Shown: positions 35,093 to 44,370, counted from the stretch's first letter. The stretch: 64,000 nt of DNA from Paenibacillus durus (GCF_000756615.1 NZ_CP009288.1:3348001-3412000); one strand, 5' to 3'. Numbers and translations: made by a program. Notes: generated from the letters alone by a model not told the origin.

Positions 35093-36406
35093 TTATTGCC
35101 ACTTGCCTATAAGGTCATTGATTTTCTGAACGATTGCCGATTCCTTTATAGTTAGAAGCCGGCCGCCGCCGACTACGATTTTGCCGTCAACCACCACATC
35201 CCTGATCGCAGTCGGCTGCATGGAATACACGACATTGGCGAACAGCTCGGCAGCGGGTGACAGAGATAGATCATACAGGTCCACAGAGACAAAATCCGCG
35301 TAATTTCCCGGCCGGATGTCCCCTGTGGGAAGCCGCAGCAGCTCACCGCCGGCTTGGGTGCCCATATGAAAGACCTGCCCGGCGTTAATGCAGGTGCCGT
35401 CCAATCTGGTTACTTTCTGGAGCAAGGAGCACATTCTCATCTCTTCCAAAACGCTGATCCGGTTGTTGCTGCAGGCGCCGTCCGTACCCAGCGATACCCG
35501 TACACCCTCCGCGAGCAGGCCGGGAATATTCGTAACACCATCCGATAGGAACATATTGCTGGAAGGACAGTAAGCCAGCCCCGCGCGCTTCTCTCCCAGC
35601 AGGCGGATTTCCGAATCCTCCAGCCACACTAGATGGACAGCGATCATCCGCTCATCCAAGATGCCGAGCTTATTCAGATAATGGACCGGCCGCAGCCCGT
35701 ATTTGGCAAGCGTCTCCTCTACCTCAAACGGTTCCTCCGCAACATGGATATGAAAAGGTGTATCCAGCTCTACAGCCAGCTTGTAACCGGCCCGGATCAT
35801 CTCCGGCGAAGCGGCGTGAGGGCTGTGCGGCGCAGGGTGGACGGCCACCATGGGATTCCCCTGATATTTTACAGCTAACTCCCGGGTACGCTTAACCGCA
35901 TCCGGCACCGTTTCCCGGTAGCTTGCCGGAGCTCCGGCCCAATCATACATCGTCCGCGCCAGCACAAGCCGAATCCCGAGGTCCTTGGCCGCCTTGATCA
36001 CGGCTTCGTCCATGGCCGTTCCCCCGTCATGCACATAAAAGAAATCGCTGACCGTCGTGACGCCGTACTTGAGCATTTCGCCAAAGGCAAACAGAGCGCC
36101 GATATAGATCGCTTCCTCATCCAAGAGCGGCGTATATTTATACAGCGCTTGATCTCTCCACTCCAAAAAAGGCCGGTCCGCCGCGATTCCCCGCAGCAGG
36201 CTTTGGAAGGAGTGATTATGCGCATTAACCGTACCCGGAAGTATGGCTTTTCCTGTCCAGTCAACAGGCAGCGCATGGTTATATTTACGCTCTAGCAGGG
36301 ACTGTTCACCTGTCTCGATGATCCTGCCTTCTTCGGTGTAAATCGCCCAATTCTGCCGGAACTGGCCGTCTGCATAGACTAGGTCCGCTTTGAACAGCTG
36401 CTTCAA
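35093..36406 (-). CDS. Amidohydrolase, probable formiminoglutamate deiminase (HutF-like)
   Basis: 437 aa, amidohydrolase superfamily (TrzN/AtzB/SsnA/HutF group). Metal ligands: HxH in GTVNAHNHSFQ, His in FHIHVAEE, and Asp in SLGTDGACSNN. Its position as last gene of hutHUI, together with the M20 hydrolase, suggests it deiminates N-formimino-L-glutamate to N-formyl-L-glutamate plus ammonia. Superfamily members with other substrates (S-adenosylhomocysteine, guanine, triazines) look similar, so function rests on context. The start is TTG at 36406, overlapping the M20 stop codon (TTGA), with GGAGG 9 nt upstream. The overlap implies tight coupling of the two enzymes. Confidence 0.8.
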   Translation of the reverse strand: MKQLFKADLVYADGQFRQNWAIYTEEGRIIETGEQSLLERKYNHALPVDWTGKAILPGTVNAHNHSFQSLLRGIAADRPFLEWRDQALYKYTPLLDEEAIYIGALFAFGEMLKYGVTTVSDFFYVHDGGTAMDEAVIKAAKDLGIRLVLARTMYDWAGAPASYRETVPDAVKRTRELAVKYQGNPMVAVHPAPHSPHAASPEMIRAGYKLAVELDTPFHIHVAEEPFEVEETLAKYGLRPVHYLNKLGILDERMIAVHLVWLEDSEIRLLGEKRAGLAYCPSSNMFLSDGVTNIPGLLAEGVRVSLGTDGACSNNRISVLEEMRMCSLLQKVTRLDGTCINAGQVFHMGTQAGGELLRLPTGDIRPGNYADFVSVDLYDLSLSPAAELFANVVYSMQPTAIRDVVVDGKIVVGGGRLLTIKESAIVQKINDLIGKWQ

Positions 36407-37683
36407 AGTTGTCTTCCTCCCGTATCCAGGCCGGCATCCAAATCCAGCAGCGTGTGCAGCAGCACATTAGCCGCCTGCTCAATGTCGGAGATGCGGCTTT
36501 CTTCTTCCGGGCAATGGCTTTTGCCGCCTACGCTGGGGACGAATATCATTCCGCTTCGGGTAATGGAAGCAAGATGGGCCGCGTCATGACCGGCCATGCT
36601 TCCAAGGCGCTGATAGGGAATATGCAGCAGCCCTGCCTGCCTTTCAATAGCTTCGATTATTGTCCGGTCCATGGGAGAGGGGGCCTGATCCAGGATAACC
36701 TTTCGGGTCACTACAGACGGACGCCGTCTCGCCAATAATTCGAGCCGAAGATTCCATTCCGTCAAGACCTGCCCGATCTGCTCTTTGGACTCCCCGCGGA
36801 ACTCTACGAGAAATACCGCTTCCGCCGGAATAATATTAGGGGCGTTCGGAATGATTTTAAGCTGCCCGACTGTCCCGACCACCTCGCGATCGGGAAATGC
36901 CCGGCAGATGCTCTCGGCGGCGAGAATCATTTCAGCGGCTGCGGTCAGGGCATCGTTGCGGTCTTCCATAAGCGTGGTTCCTGCATGGTTGGCTTCTCCC
37001 CGAACCGTGACCTCCTCACGGTAGATGCCGGTTATTGACGTAACTGCGCCGATCGGAATGTTCCGGCTAATCAGGCGTCTTCCCTGTTCGATATGCACTT
37101 CGACGAAGGCACTTAAGGCTTCCTTAGAAAGCGCCGCCTGTTCAAAGCATTCCGGGCTTCCCCCTGCCTCTTCCAAAGCTTCCGTGAGCAGCTTGCCTTC
37201 GGGGTTCTTCACCCGGATGATCTGCTCCCGTGTGAGCTTGCCCGCAGCAGCCCGGCTGCCGAAGGTGGACAGTCCGAACGGATTCGGTTCCTCCGCGCTG
37301 AACGAGACCAGTTCAAAGGGGTGACGGGTAGCTATCCCCGCATCATCCAACGTTCTTAATACTTCAAGCGCCATTAACACCCCGAGCGCTCCGTCATATT
37401 TGCCTCCATTCGGAACCGTATCCATATGCGAGCCGCAGACGATTGGCGGCAGCAGTTCCAGATTCTCTCCGGCTCTTCTTCCCCAGATATTCGCCGCCGC
37501 ATCAATCCTTACGCTAAATCCTTCGCTTGTAAGAGCCGCCTTTAGCCACTCCCTTGCCTCCAGTTCGGCGGGAGTAAAGGCGGTCCGGTCCAGCCCTCCA
37601 TGCTCATTCAGTCCGAAGACAGCCAGTTCTTGAATGCTTCGTTCAAGTCTGTCCGGGTTAATACGCAGGCTGTTGTCGATCAA
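36403..37683 (-). CDS. M20-family Zn hydrolase (N-carbamoyl/N-formyl amino acid amidohydrolase-like)
   Basis: 426 aa. The motifs GSHMDTVPNGGKYDGALG, FSAEEPNPFG, VHIEQGR and GEANHAGTT define the allantoate/L-N-carbamoylase group of M20 peptidases with a two-metal site. Enzymes of this group are known to accept N-formyl amino acids. In a hut operon without HutG this suggests hydrolysis of N-formyl-L-glutamate to glutamate and formate (inference). The start is TTG at 37683, with GGAGG 8 nt upstream, which lies inside the last 26 nt of hutI. The gene overlaps both neighbours. Confidence 0.85.
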   Translation of the reverse strand: MIDNSLRINPDRLERSIQELAVFGLNEHGGLDRTAFTPAELEAREWLKAALTSEGFSVRIDAAANIWGRRAGENLELLPPIVCGSHMDTVPNGGKYDGALGVLMALEVLRTLDDAGIATRHPFELVSFSAEEPNPFGLSTFGSRAAAGKLTREQIIRVKNPEGKLLTEALEEAGGSPECFEQAALSKEALSAFVEVHIEQGRRLISRNIPIGAVTSITGIYREEVTVRGEANHAGTTLMEDRNDALTAAAEMILAAESICRAFPDREVVGTVGQLKIIPNAPNIIPAEAVFLVEFRGESKEQIGQVLTEWNLRLELLARRRPSVVTRKVILDQAPSPMDRTIIEAIERQAGLLHIPYQRLGSMAGHDAAHLASITRSGMIFVPSVGGKSHCPEEESRISDIEQAANVLLHTLLDLDAGLDTGGRQL

Positions 37684-38953
37684 CGAGGACCCCTCCTTTT
37701 ACAACCACCTGCCCTTTCTTAATGACCGTGTGCACCAGGTTCATCCCGTAATAATATTGAAGCTGGCGGTAATTATCGGCATCGAACAAGACCAGATCTC
37801 CCTGCTTGCCGATTTCTATACTCCCCATTACTTTCTCTCTGCCAATCGCATAAGCCGCGTTAATCGTACTTGCCGTCAATACTTCAGCCGGGGTCATCTT
37901 CATCGTGAGACAAGCGGCATTCATAATAAAGGGCATGGAAACGGTGGGCGATGAACCCGGGTTGCAGTCAGTGGATAAAGCGACAGCTACCCCCGCTGCA
38001 ATCATTTTCCGGGCGGCGGCTGCCTGCTCCATCAGAAACAAGGCTGTTCCGGGAAGCAGTACCGCAATCGTGTCGCTCTTCGCCAGCGCTTGAATTCCTT
38101 CCTCCGATGCCTTCAGCAAATGCTCGGCCGAAACGGCCCCCAACCTCGCGGCCAGCTCCGCGCCTCCGAAATTCTCCGCAATTTCATCGGCGTGTATTTT
38201 CAACTTGAAACCGAGTCTTCCTGCGGCCTCCAGAATCCTCCGGGACTCAGCGATGCTGAACACGCCTTGTTCACAGAACACATCGCAGAATTCGGCCAAT
38301 TCCTGTTCGGCGACTGCCGGAAGCATTTCGTTAATAACCAGATCGACATAACCCTCAGGATTATTATTGTACTCTTCGGGAACCGCATGGGCTCCCATAA
38401 ATGTCGAAACCACATCAATGGGGTGACTGTCGTTAAGCGCCCGCGCAGCGCGTAGTTGTTTCAGTTCATCTGTTACAGTTAGCCCGTATCCGCTCTTGGC
38501 TTCAATCGTGGTGACGCCGTGCAGAAGGAAACGGTCCAGCCGGACTTTGGATTGCCGTACCAGTTCTTCTTCGGAAGCTTCTCTCGTGCTCCGCGCCGTA
38601 TTCAGAATGCCTCCGCCCCGCTTCAAAATGTCGATATATTTTGCCCCCTGCAGCCGCAGTTCCAGTTCATTCTCGCGGCTTCCGGCAAATACGATATGAG
38701 TATGAGGATCGATAAGCCCCGGTGTAACCACCTTTCCGCGGGCGTCGATGATTTCAACATCATCTTGGCGTGTACTTAAATAGTGCTCTGCCAGCGTATC
38801 GGAACCGGAAAAGACGATGATACCATCCTCAATAACAACGCTGCCGTTCGCGGTGATTCCCAGCATCGACATGCCTCTGCCCGTTCTCGGCCCGAGGCCT
38901 CCATCCATACAAATCAGCTGGGAAGCAGATTTCACATAGGTTAATTTCCCCAT
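37658..38953 (-). CDS. hutI: Imidazolonepropionase
   Basis: Third step of histidine degradation: hydrolysis of 4-imidazolone-5-propionate to N-formimino-L-glutamate in the cytosol. 431 aa, near the usual 405-425. Metal ligands: HTH in LIDPHTHIVFAGSREN, His in KIHADEIAENFGG, His in SAEHLLKASEEG, and Asp in LSTDCNPGSS. The ATG lies 14 nt after the hutU stop with GGGGGG ahead of it. It overlaps the M20 gene by 26 nt. Confidence 0.95.
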   Translation of the reverse strand: MGKLTYVKSASQLICMDGGLGPRTGRGMSMLGITANGSVVIEDGIIVFSGSDTLAEHYLSTRQDDVEIIDARGKVVTPGLIDPHTHIVFAGSRENELELRLQGAKYIDILKRGGGILNTARSTREASEEELVRQSKVRLDRFLLHGVTTIEAKSGYGLTVTDELKQLRAARALNDSHPIDVVSTFMGAHAVPEEYNNNPEGYVDLVINEMLPAVAEQELAEFCDVFCEQGVFSIAESRRILEAAGRLGFKLKIHADEIAENFGGAELAARLGAVSAEHLLKASEEGIQALAKSDTIAVLLPGTALFLMEQAAAARKMIAAGVAVALSTDCNPGSSPTVSMPFIMNAACLTMKMTPAEVLTASTINAAYAIGREKVMGSIEIGKQGDLVLFDADNYRQLQYYYGMNLVHTVIKKGQVVVKGGVLVDRQQPAY

Positions 38954-38967
38954 ACTTTAGGCCCCCC

Positions 38968-40626
38968 TTAATGCAATCCCGGGATATTAATACCCTTCTT
39001 CTTCGCCGTGTCCACGGCAAGCTCATAACCGGCATCCGCATGGCGCGCAATCCCCATACCGGGGTCTGTTGTCAGCACGCGTTCAAGCCGTTTCGCTGCA
39101 TCTTCCGTTCCATCCGCTACAACAACCATGCCCGCATGCAGCGAATACCCCATGCCCACTCCGCCGCCGTGATGAACCGACACCCAGCTCGCCCCCGCTG
39201 CGGTATTGACGAGGGCATTCAGGATCGGCCAATCGGCTACGGCGTCGCTGCCGTCCTTCATGCTCTCCGTCTCCCGGTTAGGCGAGGCTACAGACCCGGC
39301 GTCCAGATGATCGCGGCCGATGACAATCGGCGCCCCAAGCTCACCGGATGCGACCATCTCATTGATGATCTTTCCGAAGCGGGCGCGCTCACCGTAGCCG
39401 AGCCAGCAAATGCGGGCGGGGAGACCTTGAAACGCCACCCGATTCTGTGCCATGCGAATCCATTTGCACAGCCTTTCGTTGCCCGCGAATTCCTGTAGAA
39501 TCACTTGATCGGTTTTGTATATATCCTCGGGATCGCCGGACAACGCCACCCACCGGAACGGCCCTTTCCCCTCGCAAAATTGCGGCCGGATATAAGCCGG
39601 GACAAATCCGGGATAAGTAAAAGCGTCCTTAACGCCTTCATCATAAGCTGCCTGGCGGATGTTATTGCCGTAATCGAAGGCGACGGCCCCCCGTCTCTTC
39701 ATTTCGAGAATGGCGCGTACATGAACCGCAATAGACGCTTTTGCCTGCCTGATATAGAGTTCCGGTTTAACGCTCCTAAGCGCCTGCCCTTCTTCCAGCG
39801 TCAGTCCTACCGGCAAATAGCCGTTAAGCGGATCATGGGCCGAGGTCTGGTCGGTAATGATCTCGGGAATAAAGCCGCGTCGGATCATTTCCGGCAGCAC
39901 TTCCGCAGCATTGCCCACAATTCCGATGGAAAGAGGCCGTTTCCGCGCCTTCGCTTCGGCAGCCAGGGCAAGCGCTTCGTCAAGGTCCGGCGCCAACCGG
40001 TCGCAGTACAGCGTCCCGATTCGTTTCAGGATACTTGTGCGGTCTACATCTATACAGATAACAACGCCTCCGTTCATGGTGACTGCCAGCGGCTGAGCCC
40101 CGCCCATGCCTCCCATACCGGCTGTTACCGTAACCGTGCCTTTCAATGTGCCTCCGAAATGCTGCCGTGCTGCTTCCGCGAATGTCTCATAGGTTCCCTG
40201 GACAATTCCCTGCGTGCCGATGTAAATCCAGCTTCCGGCGGTCATTTGGCCGTACATCATGAGCCCCTTTTTGTCCAATTCGTGGAAAGTATCCCAGTTC
40301 GCCCATGCCGGAACCAGATTGGAGTTGGCAAGAAGGACGCGAGGTGAATCTTTAGTTGTCTTGAACACGGCAACGGGCTTGCCCGACTGGATCAGCAGCG
40401 TCTCATCCTCTTCAAGCTCCTTGAGACAACCAATAATTCGATCATAGGCTTCCCAGTTGCGCGCCGCCCGCCCTATGCCGCCGTATACGACGAGCTTATC
40501 CGGGTGCTCCGCCACTTCCGGGTCCAGATTGTTCATCAGCATCCGCAGAGCGGCTTCTTGCACCCAGCCTTTCGTATTTAATTTCCGGCCGCGCGGGGCA
40601 CGGATTATGCTGTCATGGTCTGTCAT
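38968..40626 (-). CDS. hutU: Urocanate hydratase
   Basis: Second step of histidine degradation, adding water to urocanate using tightly bound NAD+. The 552-aa length matches the family (about 550-560). The conserved active-site cysteine region is present (IPEIITDQTSAHDPLNGYLP; YICRIFGDYG-like region not inspected in detail) and GMGGMGGAQPLAVTMNGG gives the NAD-binding glycine stretch. ATG with AGGGAGATC upstream. It lies 69 nt behind hutH. Confidence 0.95.
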   Translation of the reverse strand: MTDHDSIIRAPRGRKLNTKGWVQEAALRMLMNNLDPEVAEHPDKLVVYGGIGRAARNWEAYDRIIGCLKELEEDETLLIQSGKPVAVFKTTKDSPRVLLANSNLVPAWANWDTFHELDKKGLMMYGQMTAGSWIYIGTQGIVQGTYETFAEAARQHFGGTLKGTVTVTAGMGGMGGAQPLAVTMNGGVVICIDVDRTSILKRIGTLYCDRLAPDLDEALALAAEAKARKRPLSIGIVGNAAEVLPEMIRRGFIPEIITDQTSAHDPLNGYLPVGLTLEEGQALRSVKPELYIRQAKASIAVHVRAILEMKRRGAVAFDYGNNIRQAAYDEGVKDAFTYPGFVPAYIRPQFCEGKGPFRWVALSGDPEDIYKTDQVILQEFAGNERLCKWIRMAQNRVAFQGLPARICWLGYGERARFGKIINEMVASGELGAPIVIGRDHLDAGSVASPNRETESMKDGSDAVADWPILNALVNTAAGASWVSVHHGGGVGMGYSLHAGMVVVADGTEDAAKRLERVLTTDPGMGIARHADAGYELAVDTAKKKGINIPGLH

Positions 40627-40695
40627 TTATAGATCTCCCTTATTCGTGTAATTTGGCAACATGATGTAATTGGTACCCACTAATTGGTAACCGTG

Positions 40696-42201
40696 CTACG
40701 ACTGAATTTCTTCTAACAACCAATCCTGCGTCTTCATACTGCGCGCCAGCCGCTCAATATCCCCGCTCATAGACCGGTCTTCCGTCAGCGGAGGCACGGC
40801 AGAACGAATCAGGTTCAGCAGCTTGCGGGTTGCCGGAGCGAGCAGCTCAGCGCCCCTTATTTCAGCGGCCTGGGCGGCGCAGATCGCTTCAATCGCCAGC
40901 ACCTTATAGCCGTTGTCGACGATAGCAGCCGCCTGCCGCGCCGCCGTAGTCCCCATGCTCACATGGTCCTCTTGATTCGCGGATGAGGGAATCGAGTCAA
41001 CGCTTGCGGGATGCGCCAGCGTTTTATTCTCCGAGACAAGGGAAGCTGCGGTATATTGGGTAATCATCATGCCGGACTGCAGCCCCGGGTCGGGGCTCAG
41101 AAAGGCCGGCAAATCATTTAACTGCGGATTAACCAGCCGTTCTATCCGGCGTTCCGAAATACTGGCAATTTCAGCCATGCCGATGCCCAGAAAATCCATT
41201 GCGAAAGCAATAGGCTGGCCGTGAAAATTCCCCCCGGAAATAACCTGCCCGGTATCCGGGAACACAAGCGGGTTATCCGTGGCTGAATTAATCTCGATCA
41301 GCAGCTTCTCTTTAACGTAGGTAAGCACCTGCTGTACAGCGCCATGAACCTGCGGAATACAGCGGAGGGAATAGGCGTCCTGTATGCGGATTTCACCCTG
41401 GACAGTCGTAAGCGAACTGCCTTTCAATATGCCTAAAATGCGCCCGGCGACCAAACACTGCTCCGGGTAAGGCCTAACCAAATGAGAATCCGGCGCGAAG
41501 ACGTCCGTGATGCCTCTTAAAGCTTCAAGCGTCAGCGCCGCAATGCCATCCGCCAGGAGGGCAAGCCGCTGCGCATCCAAATAAGCCATGACTCCAATCG
41601 CCGTCATCGCCTGGGTGCCGTTGATTAACGCCAGTCCTTCCTTGGCTTTCAGCGTGACAGGCTTCAGGCCGGCGCGGCGCAGCGCTTCTGCCCCAGGTAA
41701 TCGCTCTCCCTGATATATCGCTTCGCCTTCCCCTACAAGCAGGAGAGCCAAATGCGAGAGCGGCGCCAGATCGCCGCTTGCCCCAAGCGACCCTTGGGAC
41801 GGAATGAGCGGAACGATTCTGGCGTTCAGCACATCAACCAACAGCTTCAGTGCGCTAGCTGTAATGCCGGAGTACCCCTTAGCAAGCGCGTTGGCCCTCA
41901 GCAGCAGCATCGTTCTGACCGTATCCGGCGGCAGCGGCTCGCCCACCGCGCAGGCATGACTGCGAATCAGATTGATTTGCAGCCTCTCGGCGTCTTTGGC
42001 CGATATGACAGTGTCGCTGAATTTCCCAAAGCCCGTGGTTACGCCGTAAACTTTTTGCCCCTGCTCCACAATGGAATCGATTACCGCTCTTGAGCGCTTA
42101 ATCTTGGTCCAGGCCTCATCACGGATTTCCACCTGCTCTTTGGAGTAAATCACCTGTGCGACTTGTTCCAGCGCCAGACTCCCGCCATCGAGACGTATCA
42201 C
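40696..42201 (-). CDS. hutH: Histidine ammonia-lyase
   Basis: First step of histidine degradation: L-histidine to urocanate and ammonia. 501 aa, normal for the family. The Ala-Ser-Gly triad that cyclises to the MIO electrophile is in SLGASGDLAPLSHLAL. FHGQPIAFAMDFLG is also conserved. The start is GTG at 42201, decided by GGAGGG 6 nt upstream. It is the first gene of hutHUI-M20-amidohydrolase. Its leader contains an intrinsic terminator, which suggests attenuation control. Confidence 0.96.
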   Translation of the reverse strand: MIRLDGGSLALEQVAQVIYSKEQVEIRDEAWTKIKRSRAVIDSIVEQGQKVYGVTTGFGKFSDTVISAKDAERLQINLIRSHACAVGEPLPPDTVRTMLLLRANALAKGYSGITASALKLLVDVLNARIVPLIPSQGSLGASGDLAPLSHLALLLVGEGEAIYQGERLPGAEALRRAGLKPVTLKAKEGLALINGTQAMTAIGVMAYLDAQRLALLADGIAALTLEALRGITDVFAPDSHLVRPYPEQCLVAGRILGILKGSSLTTVQGEIRIQDAYSLRCIPQVHGAVQQVLTYVKEKLLIEINSATDNPLVFPDTGQVISGGNFHGQPIAFAMDFLGIGMAEIASISERRIERLVNPQLNDLPAFLSPDPGLQSGMMITQYTAASLVSENKTLAHPASVDSIPSSANQEDHVSMGTTAARQAAAIVDNGYKVLAIEAICAAQAAEIRGAELLAPATRKLLNLIRSAVPPLTEDRSMSGDIERLARSMKTQDWLLEEIQS

Positions 42202-42233
42202 CGGAAACCCTCCTTCACGCTTAGGAAGTGGAA

Positions 42234-42280
42234 AGACAAAAGAGGCTATGCCCGGGAAAGCTTATTTTCCAGGCACAGCC
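42234..42280 (-). promoter_or_regulatory. Leader terminator/attenuator of the hut operon
   Basis: On the minus strand GGCTGTGCCTGGAAA pairs with TTTCCCGGGCATAGCC (about 14 bp, one wobble), followed by TCTTTTGTCTTT. It ends only about 30 nt before the hutH GTG. Because hisC upstream has its own terminator at 42432-42462, this second one most likely controls read-through into hutH. A HutP-like antiterminator is the known mechanism in Bacillus, but no hutP gene is in this window. Confidence 0.55.
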
Positions 42281-42296
42281 CCCTAATCGACTGTCA

Positions 42297-42325
42297 ACTA
42301 TAAGCACCGCTTCTCGCCGCAGTAA
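42297..42325 (-). promoter_or_regulatory. Candidate hut promoter
   Basis: TATAGT (42297-42302) lies 17 bp downstream of TTACTG (42320-42325) on the minus strand. The -10 is good and the -35 poor. The start point would be near 42290, directly ahead of the leader terminator. This stretch between hutH and hisC holds no gene. Confidence 0.35.
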
Positions 42326-42431
42326 TTGCTCTCCAAAGGTATGAGCGACCGTTCCCATAACCTGACTATATGAGCAAGCGGCGGCGGTTATTCGGAGGAA
42401 CGCTAGTTTTTCCCCGCATTGAGCACAAATC

Positions 42432-42462
42432 AAAAAAGGCCTTGGCGCCATCACCAAGACCT
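42432..42462 (-). terminator. Intrinsic terminator after hisC
   Basis: On the minus strand GGTCTTGG/CCAAGGCC (8 bp, one wobble) is followed by TTTTTT. It lies about 90 nt past the hisC stop. Confidence 0.8.
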
Positions 42463-42550
42463 GAACCCCTCTATGAATCCGGCTAACCTGCGGACGAACC
42501 GCCACGGGGACGCCGTATTTTTCCGCGCAAGGCTATGCGTCCGTTCTTCG

Positions 42551-43621
42551 TCAACCGGCCTGTTCTGCCAATATTCCTTCCAGCGCCCGGTAAAGAGCCT
42601 CCATTTCCTCATCCGTCCCGATACTGATCCTCAAATAATTGTCGATCCTGGGCTTGGCGAAATAGCGGACGATAATATCCTGCTGCCTGAGCGCCTCGAA
42701 CAACTCCACTGCCGGAATAACAGGATGGGTCACAAAAATAAAATTGGCCCGCGAGTCAACCACTTCGAACTGCAAAGCCCGCAGCGCCTCGACCGTATGT
42801 TCCCGGGTCTTGATGATCCGGCCCACATTGAGCTCAAACGTTTCCGTGTCCCGCAGGGACTGCTCTCCCCCAACTTGGGCAACGGCATCCAGAGTGTAGG
42901 AATTAATGCTGTTCTTCACCCGGTTCAAGCCTTCAATCAATTCGCTCTGCCCCAAAGCAAGTCCGATACGCAGCCCGGCAAGCGAGCGCGACTTGGAGAA
43001 TGTATGGACAACGAGCAGGTTCGGATAATCCGGAATCAGCGGTACGCAGGACTCTCCGCCGAAATCGATGTACGCCTCGTCGATGATGACGACCTTATCC
43101 GGGTTATGTACAAGAATTTGCCGTATGCTGTCCACGGAGGTGAATTTGCCGGTAGGCGCATTCGGGTTGGCGATCAGTATGCCGCCGTTCTGTTCAAAGA
43201 AAGGTTCCAGCGGTATGCCGAACTGCTCGTCCAGCGGAATTTTTTGATATGAGATATCGAACAGTCTGGCATACACTTCATAGAAGCTGTAAGTGATATC
43301 GGGAAATAAAATGGTCTCTCCGGGGTTGAAAAAAGCCTTGAAGCAAAAAGCCAATATTTCGTCGGAGCCGTTCCCGGCAAAAATATTCTCCATAGACAGA
43401 CCATAGTAGTCGGCGGCGGCTTGCCGAAGTCCCACACATTCCGGGTCGGGATACAGTTTAAGCCGGCCGGATACGGCGGCTTTCATGGCACTGAGCACCT
43501 GTTCCGAAGGCGGGTAGGGATTCTCGTTCGTGTTCAGCTTGATGACCTTTTTGGCTCCGGGCTGCTCTCCGGGTACATAGGGCGTAATCCCCTTAACCGT
43601 TTCACTCCAAAATTTACTCAT
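42551..43621 (-). CDS. hisC: Histidinol-phosphate aminotransferase
   Basis: 356 aa, class I/II PLP aminotransferase of the HisC type. NTNENPYPPSEQV at the N terminus, NPNAPTGKF, the Asp/Tyr of IDEAYIDFGG, the PLP-lysine in HTFSKSRSLAGLR and the phosphate-binding Arg in YLRISIGT are all present. Known reaction: imidazole-acetol phosphate plus glutamate to histidinol phosphate plus 2-oxoglutarate. It is not inside a his operon but lies 25 nt behind a HAD phosphatase gene. ATG with AGGAGG 6 nt upstream. Related aromatic or other aminotransferase activity cannot be excluded. Confidence 0.9.
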   Translation of the reverse strand: MSKFWSETVKGITPYVPGEQPGAKKVIKLNTNENPYPPSEQVLSAMKAAVSGRLKLYPDPECVGLRQAAADYYGLSMENIFAGNGSDEILAFCFKAFFNPGETILFPDITYSFYEVYARLFDISYQKIPLDEQFGIPLEPFFEQNGGILIANPNAPTGKFTSVDSIRQILVHNPDKVVIIDEAYIDFGGESCVPLIPDYPNLLVVHTFSKSRSLAGLRIGLALGQSELIEGLNRVKNSINSYTLDAVAQVGGEQSLRDTETFELNVGRIIKTREHTVEALRALQFEVVDSRANFIFVTHPVIPAVELFEALRQQDIIVRYFAKPRIDNYLRISIGTDEEMEALYRALEGILAEQAG

Positions 43622-43646
43622 GCGCTGCCTCCTTTTTATTTTGCGC

Positions 43647-44279
43647 TCATTTTACGGATTTGACAAACTCAAGGATATCCGTAGGCTTTTCGAATTTGTA
43701 TTTGGCGTCAATGTTCTCCTGATTAATGCAGCCCCACAGAGCAAGACCGAAGTCAATTCCTGCATCTCTGGCGCATTTGTAATCATAGATGGTGTCGCCG
43801 ATATAAATCGATTTTTTGGGGTCCGCGCCGGAAATTTCGAGATATTTCAGCAGCGGCTCGGGATTCGGCTTGTGCTTGTTCGTATCGCTTGAGCATACCG
43901 TATATGCCATGTATTCCGTAAGGCCGAACGGGTTAAAATCATCGATGACTTCCTGAGAGGTCTTCGATGTCACGACCCCTGAAGTCGCCTTTTTTAGCTT
44001 CAATCCTTCAAGCAGCTCGGCTATCCCGTCAAACACCTTCGCCGTATAAAAAAATTCTTGGATAAAATGATTCCACCGGTCATGCGCCCGCTCCACATCC
44101 TCAATACCCAATTGTGGCAGCGAATCCTTGCCGGGAAGACCTAACACAAATGTAAGCTTCTCCCTCTCCACCACTCTGCCGTAGTCGGTTTCGAGCATGG
44201 TTTGCAGCCCTCTAAGCACAGCTTCCTCGGTATCAATCAAAGTTCCGTCAATATCAAAAATAATGGAATTGTACATCAT
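43647..44279 (-). CDS. HAD-family phosphatase
   Basis: 210 aa. HAD motif I IIFDIDGTLID at the N terminus, motif II TSGVVTSKT, motif III Lys in NKHKPNPEP and motif IV YIGDTIYDYKCA, with an alpha-helical C1 cap, as in phosphoglycolate phosphatase-like enzymes. Co-transcription with hisC raises the option that it dephosphorylates histidinol phosphate, but this is inference; general small-phosphate hydrolysis is equally possible. GGAGG lies 5-8 nt ahead of two adjacent ATG codons. A consensus-like promoter lies 36-64 nt upstream. Confidence 0.88.
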   Translation of the reverse strand: MMYNSIIFDIDGTLIDTEEAVLRGLQTMLETDYGRVVEREKLTFVLGLPGKDSLPQLGIEDVERAHDRWNHFIQEFFYTAKVFDGIAELLEGLKLKKATSGVVTSKTSQEVIDDFNPFGLTEYMAYTVCSSDTNKHKPNPEPLLKYLEISGADPKKSIYIGDTIYDYKCARDAGIDFGLALWGCINQENIDAKYKFEKPTDILEFVKSVK

Positions 44280-44314
44280 CTTCTCCTCCGTATCGTTGTG
44301 TATGATATAAATAG

Positions 44315-44343
44315 ATCATATTTTATGCAGTGAATACGGTCAA
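44315..44343 (-). promoter_or_regulatory. Promoter of the HAD-hisC operon
   Basis: TTGACC (44338-44343) and TATGAT (44315-44320) are spaced by exactly 17 bp on the minus strand. This is a good sigma-A match, with the start near 44308. Confidence 0.65.
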
Positions 44344-44370
44344 CAAAGATTGAAGCCGGAGGCACTTAAG

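Noticed and set aside
42221..42505. A 94-codon minus-strand frame between hisC and hutH
   Set aside because: It spans two terminator hairpins and a promoter, and has no ribosome binding site or homology I recognise.
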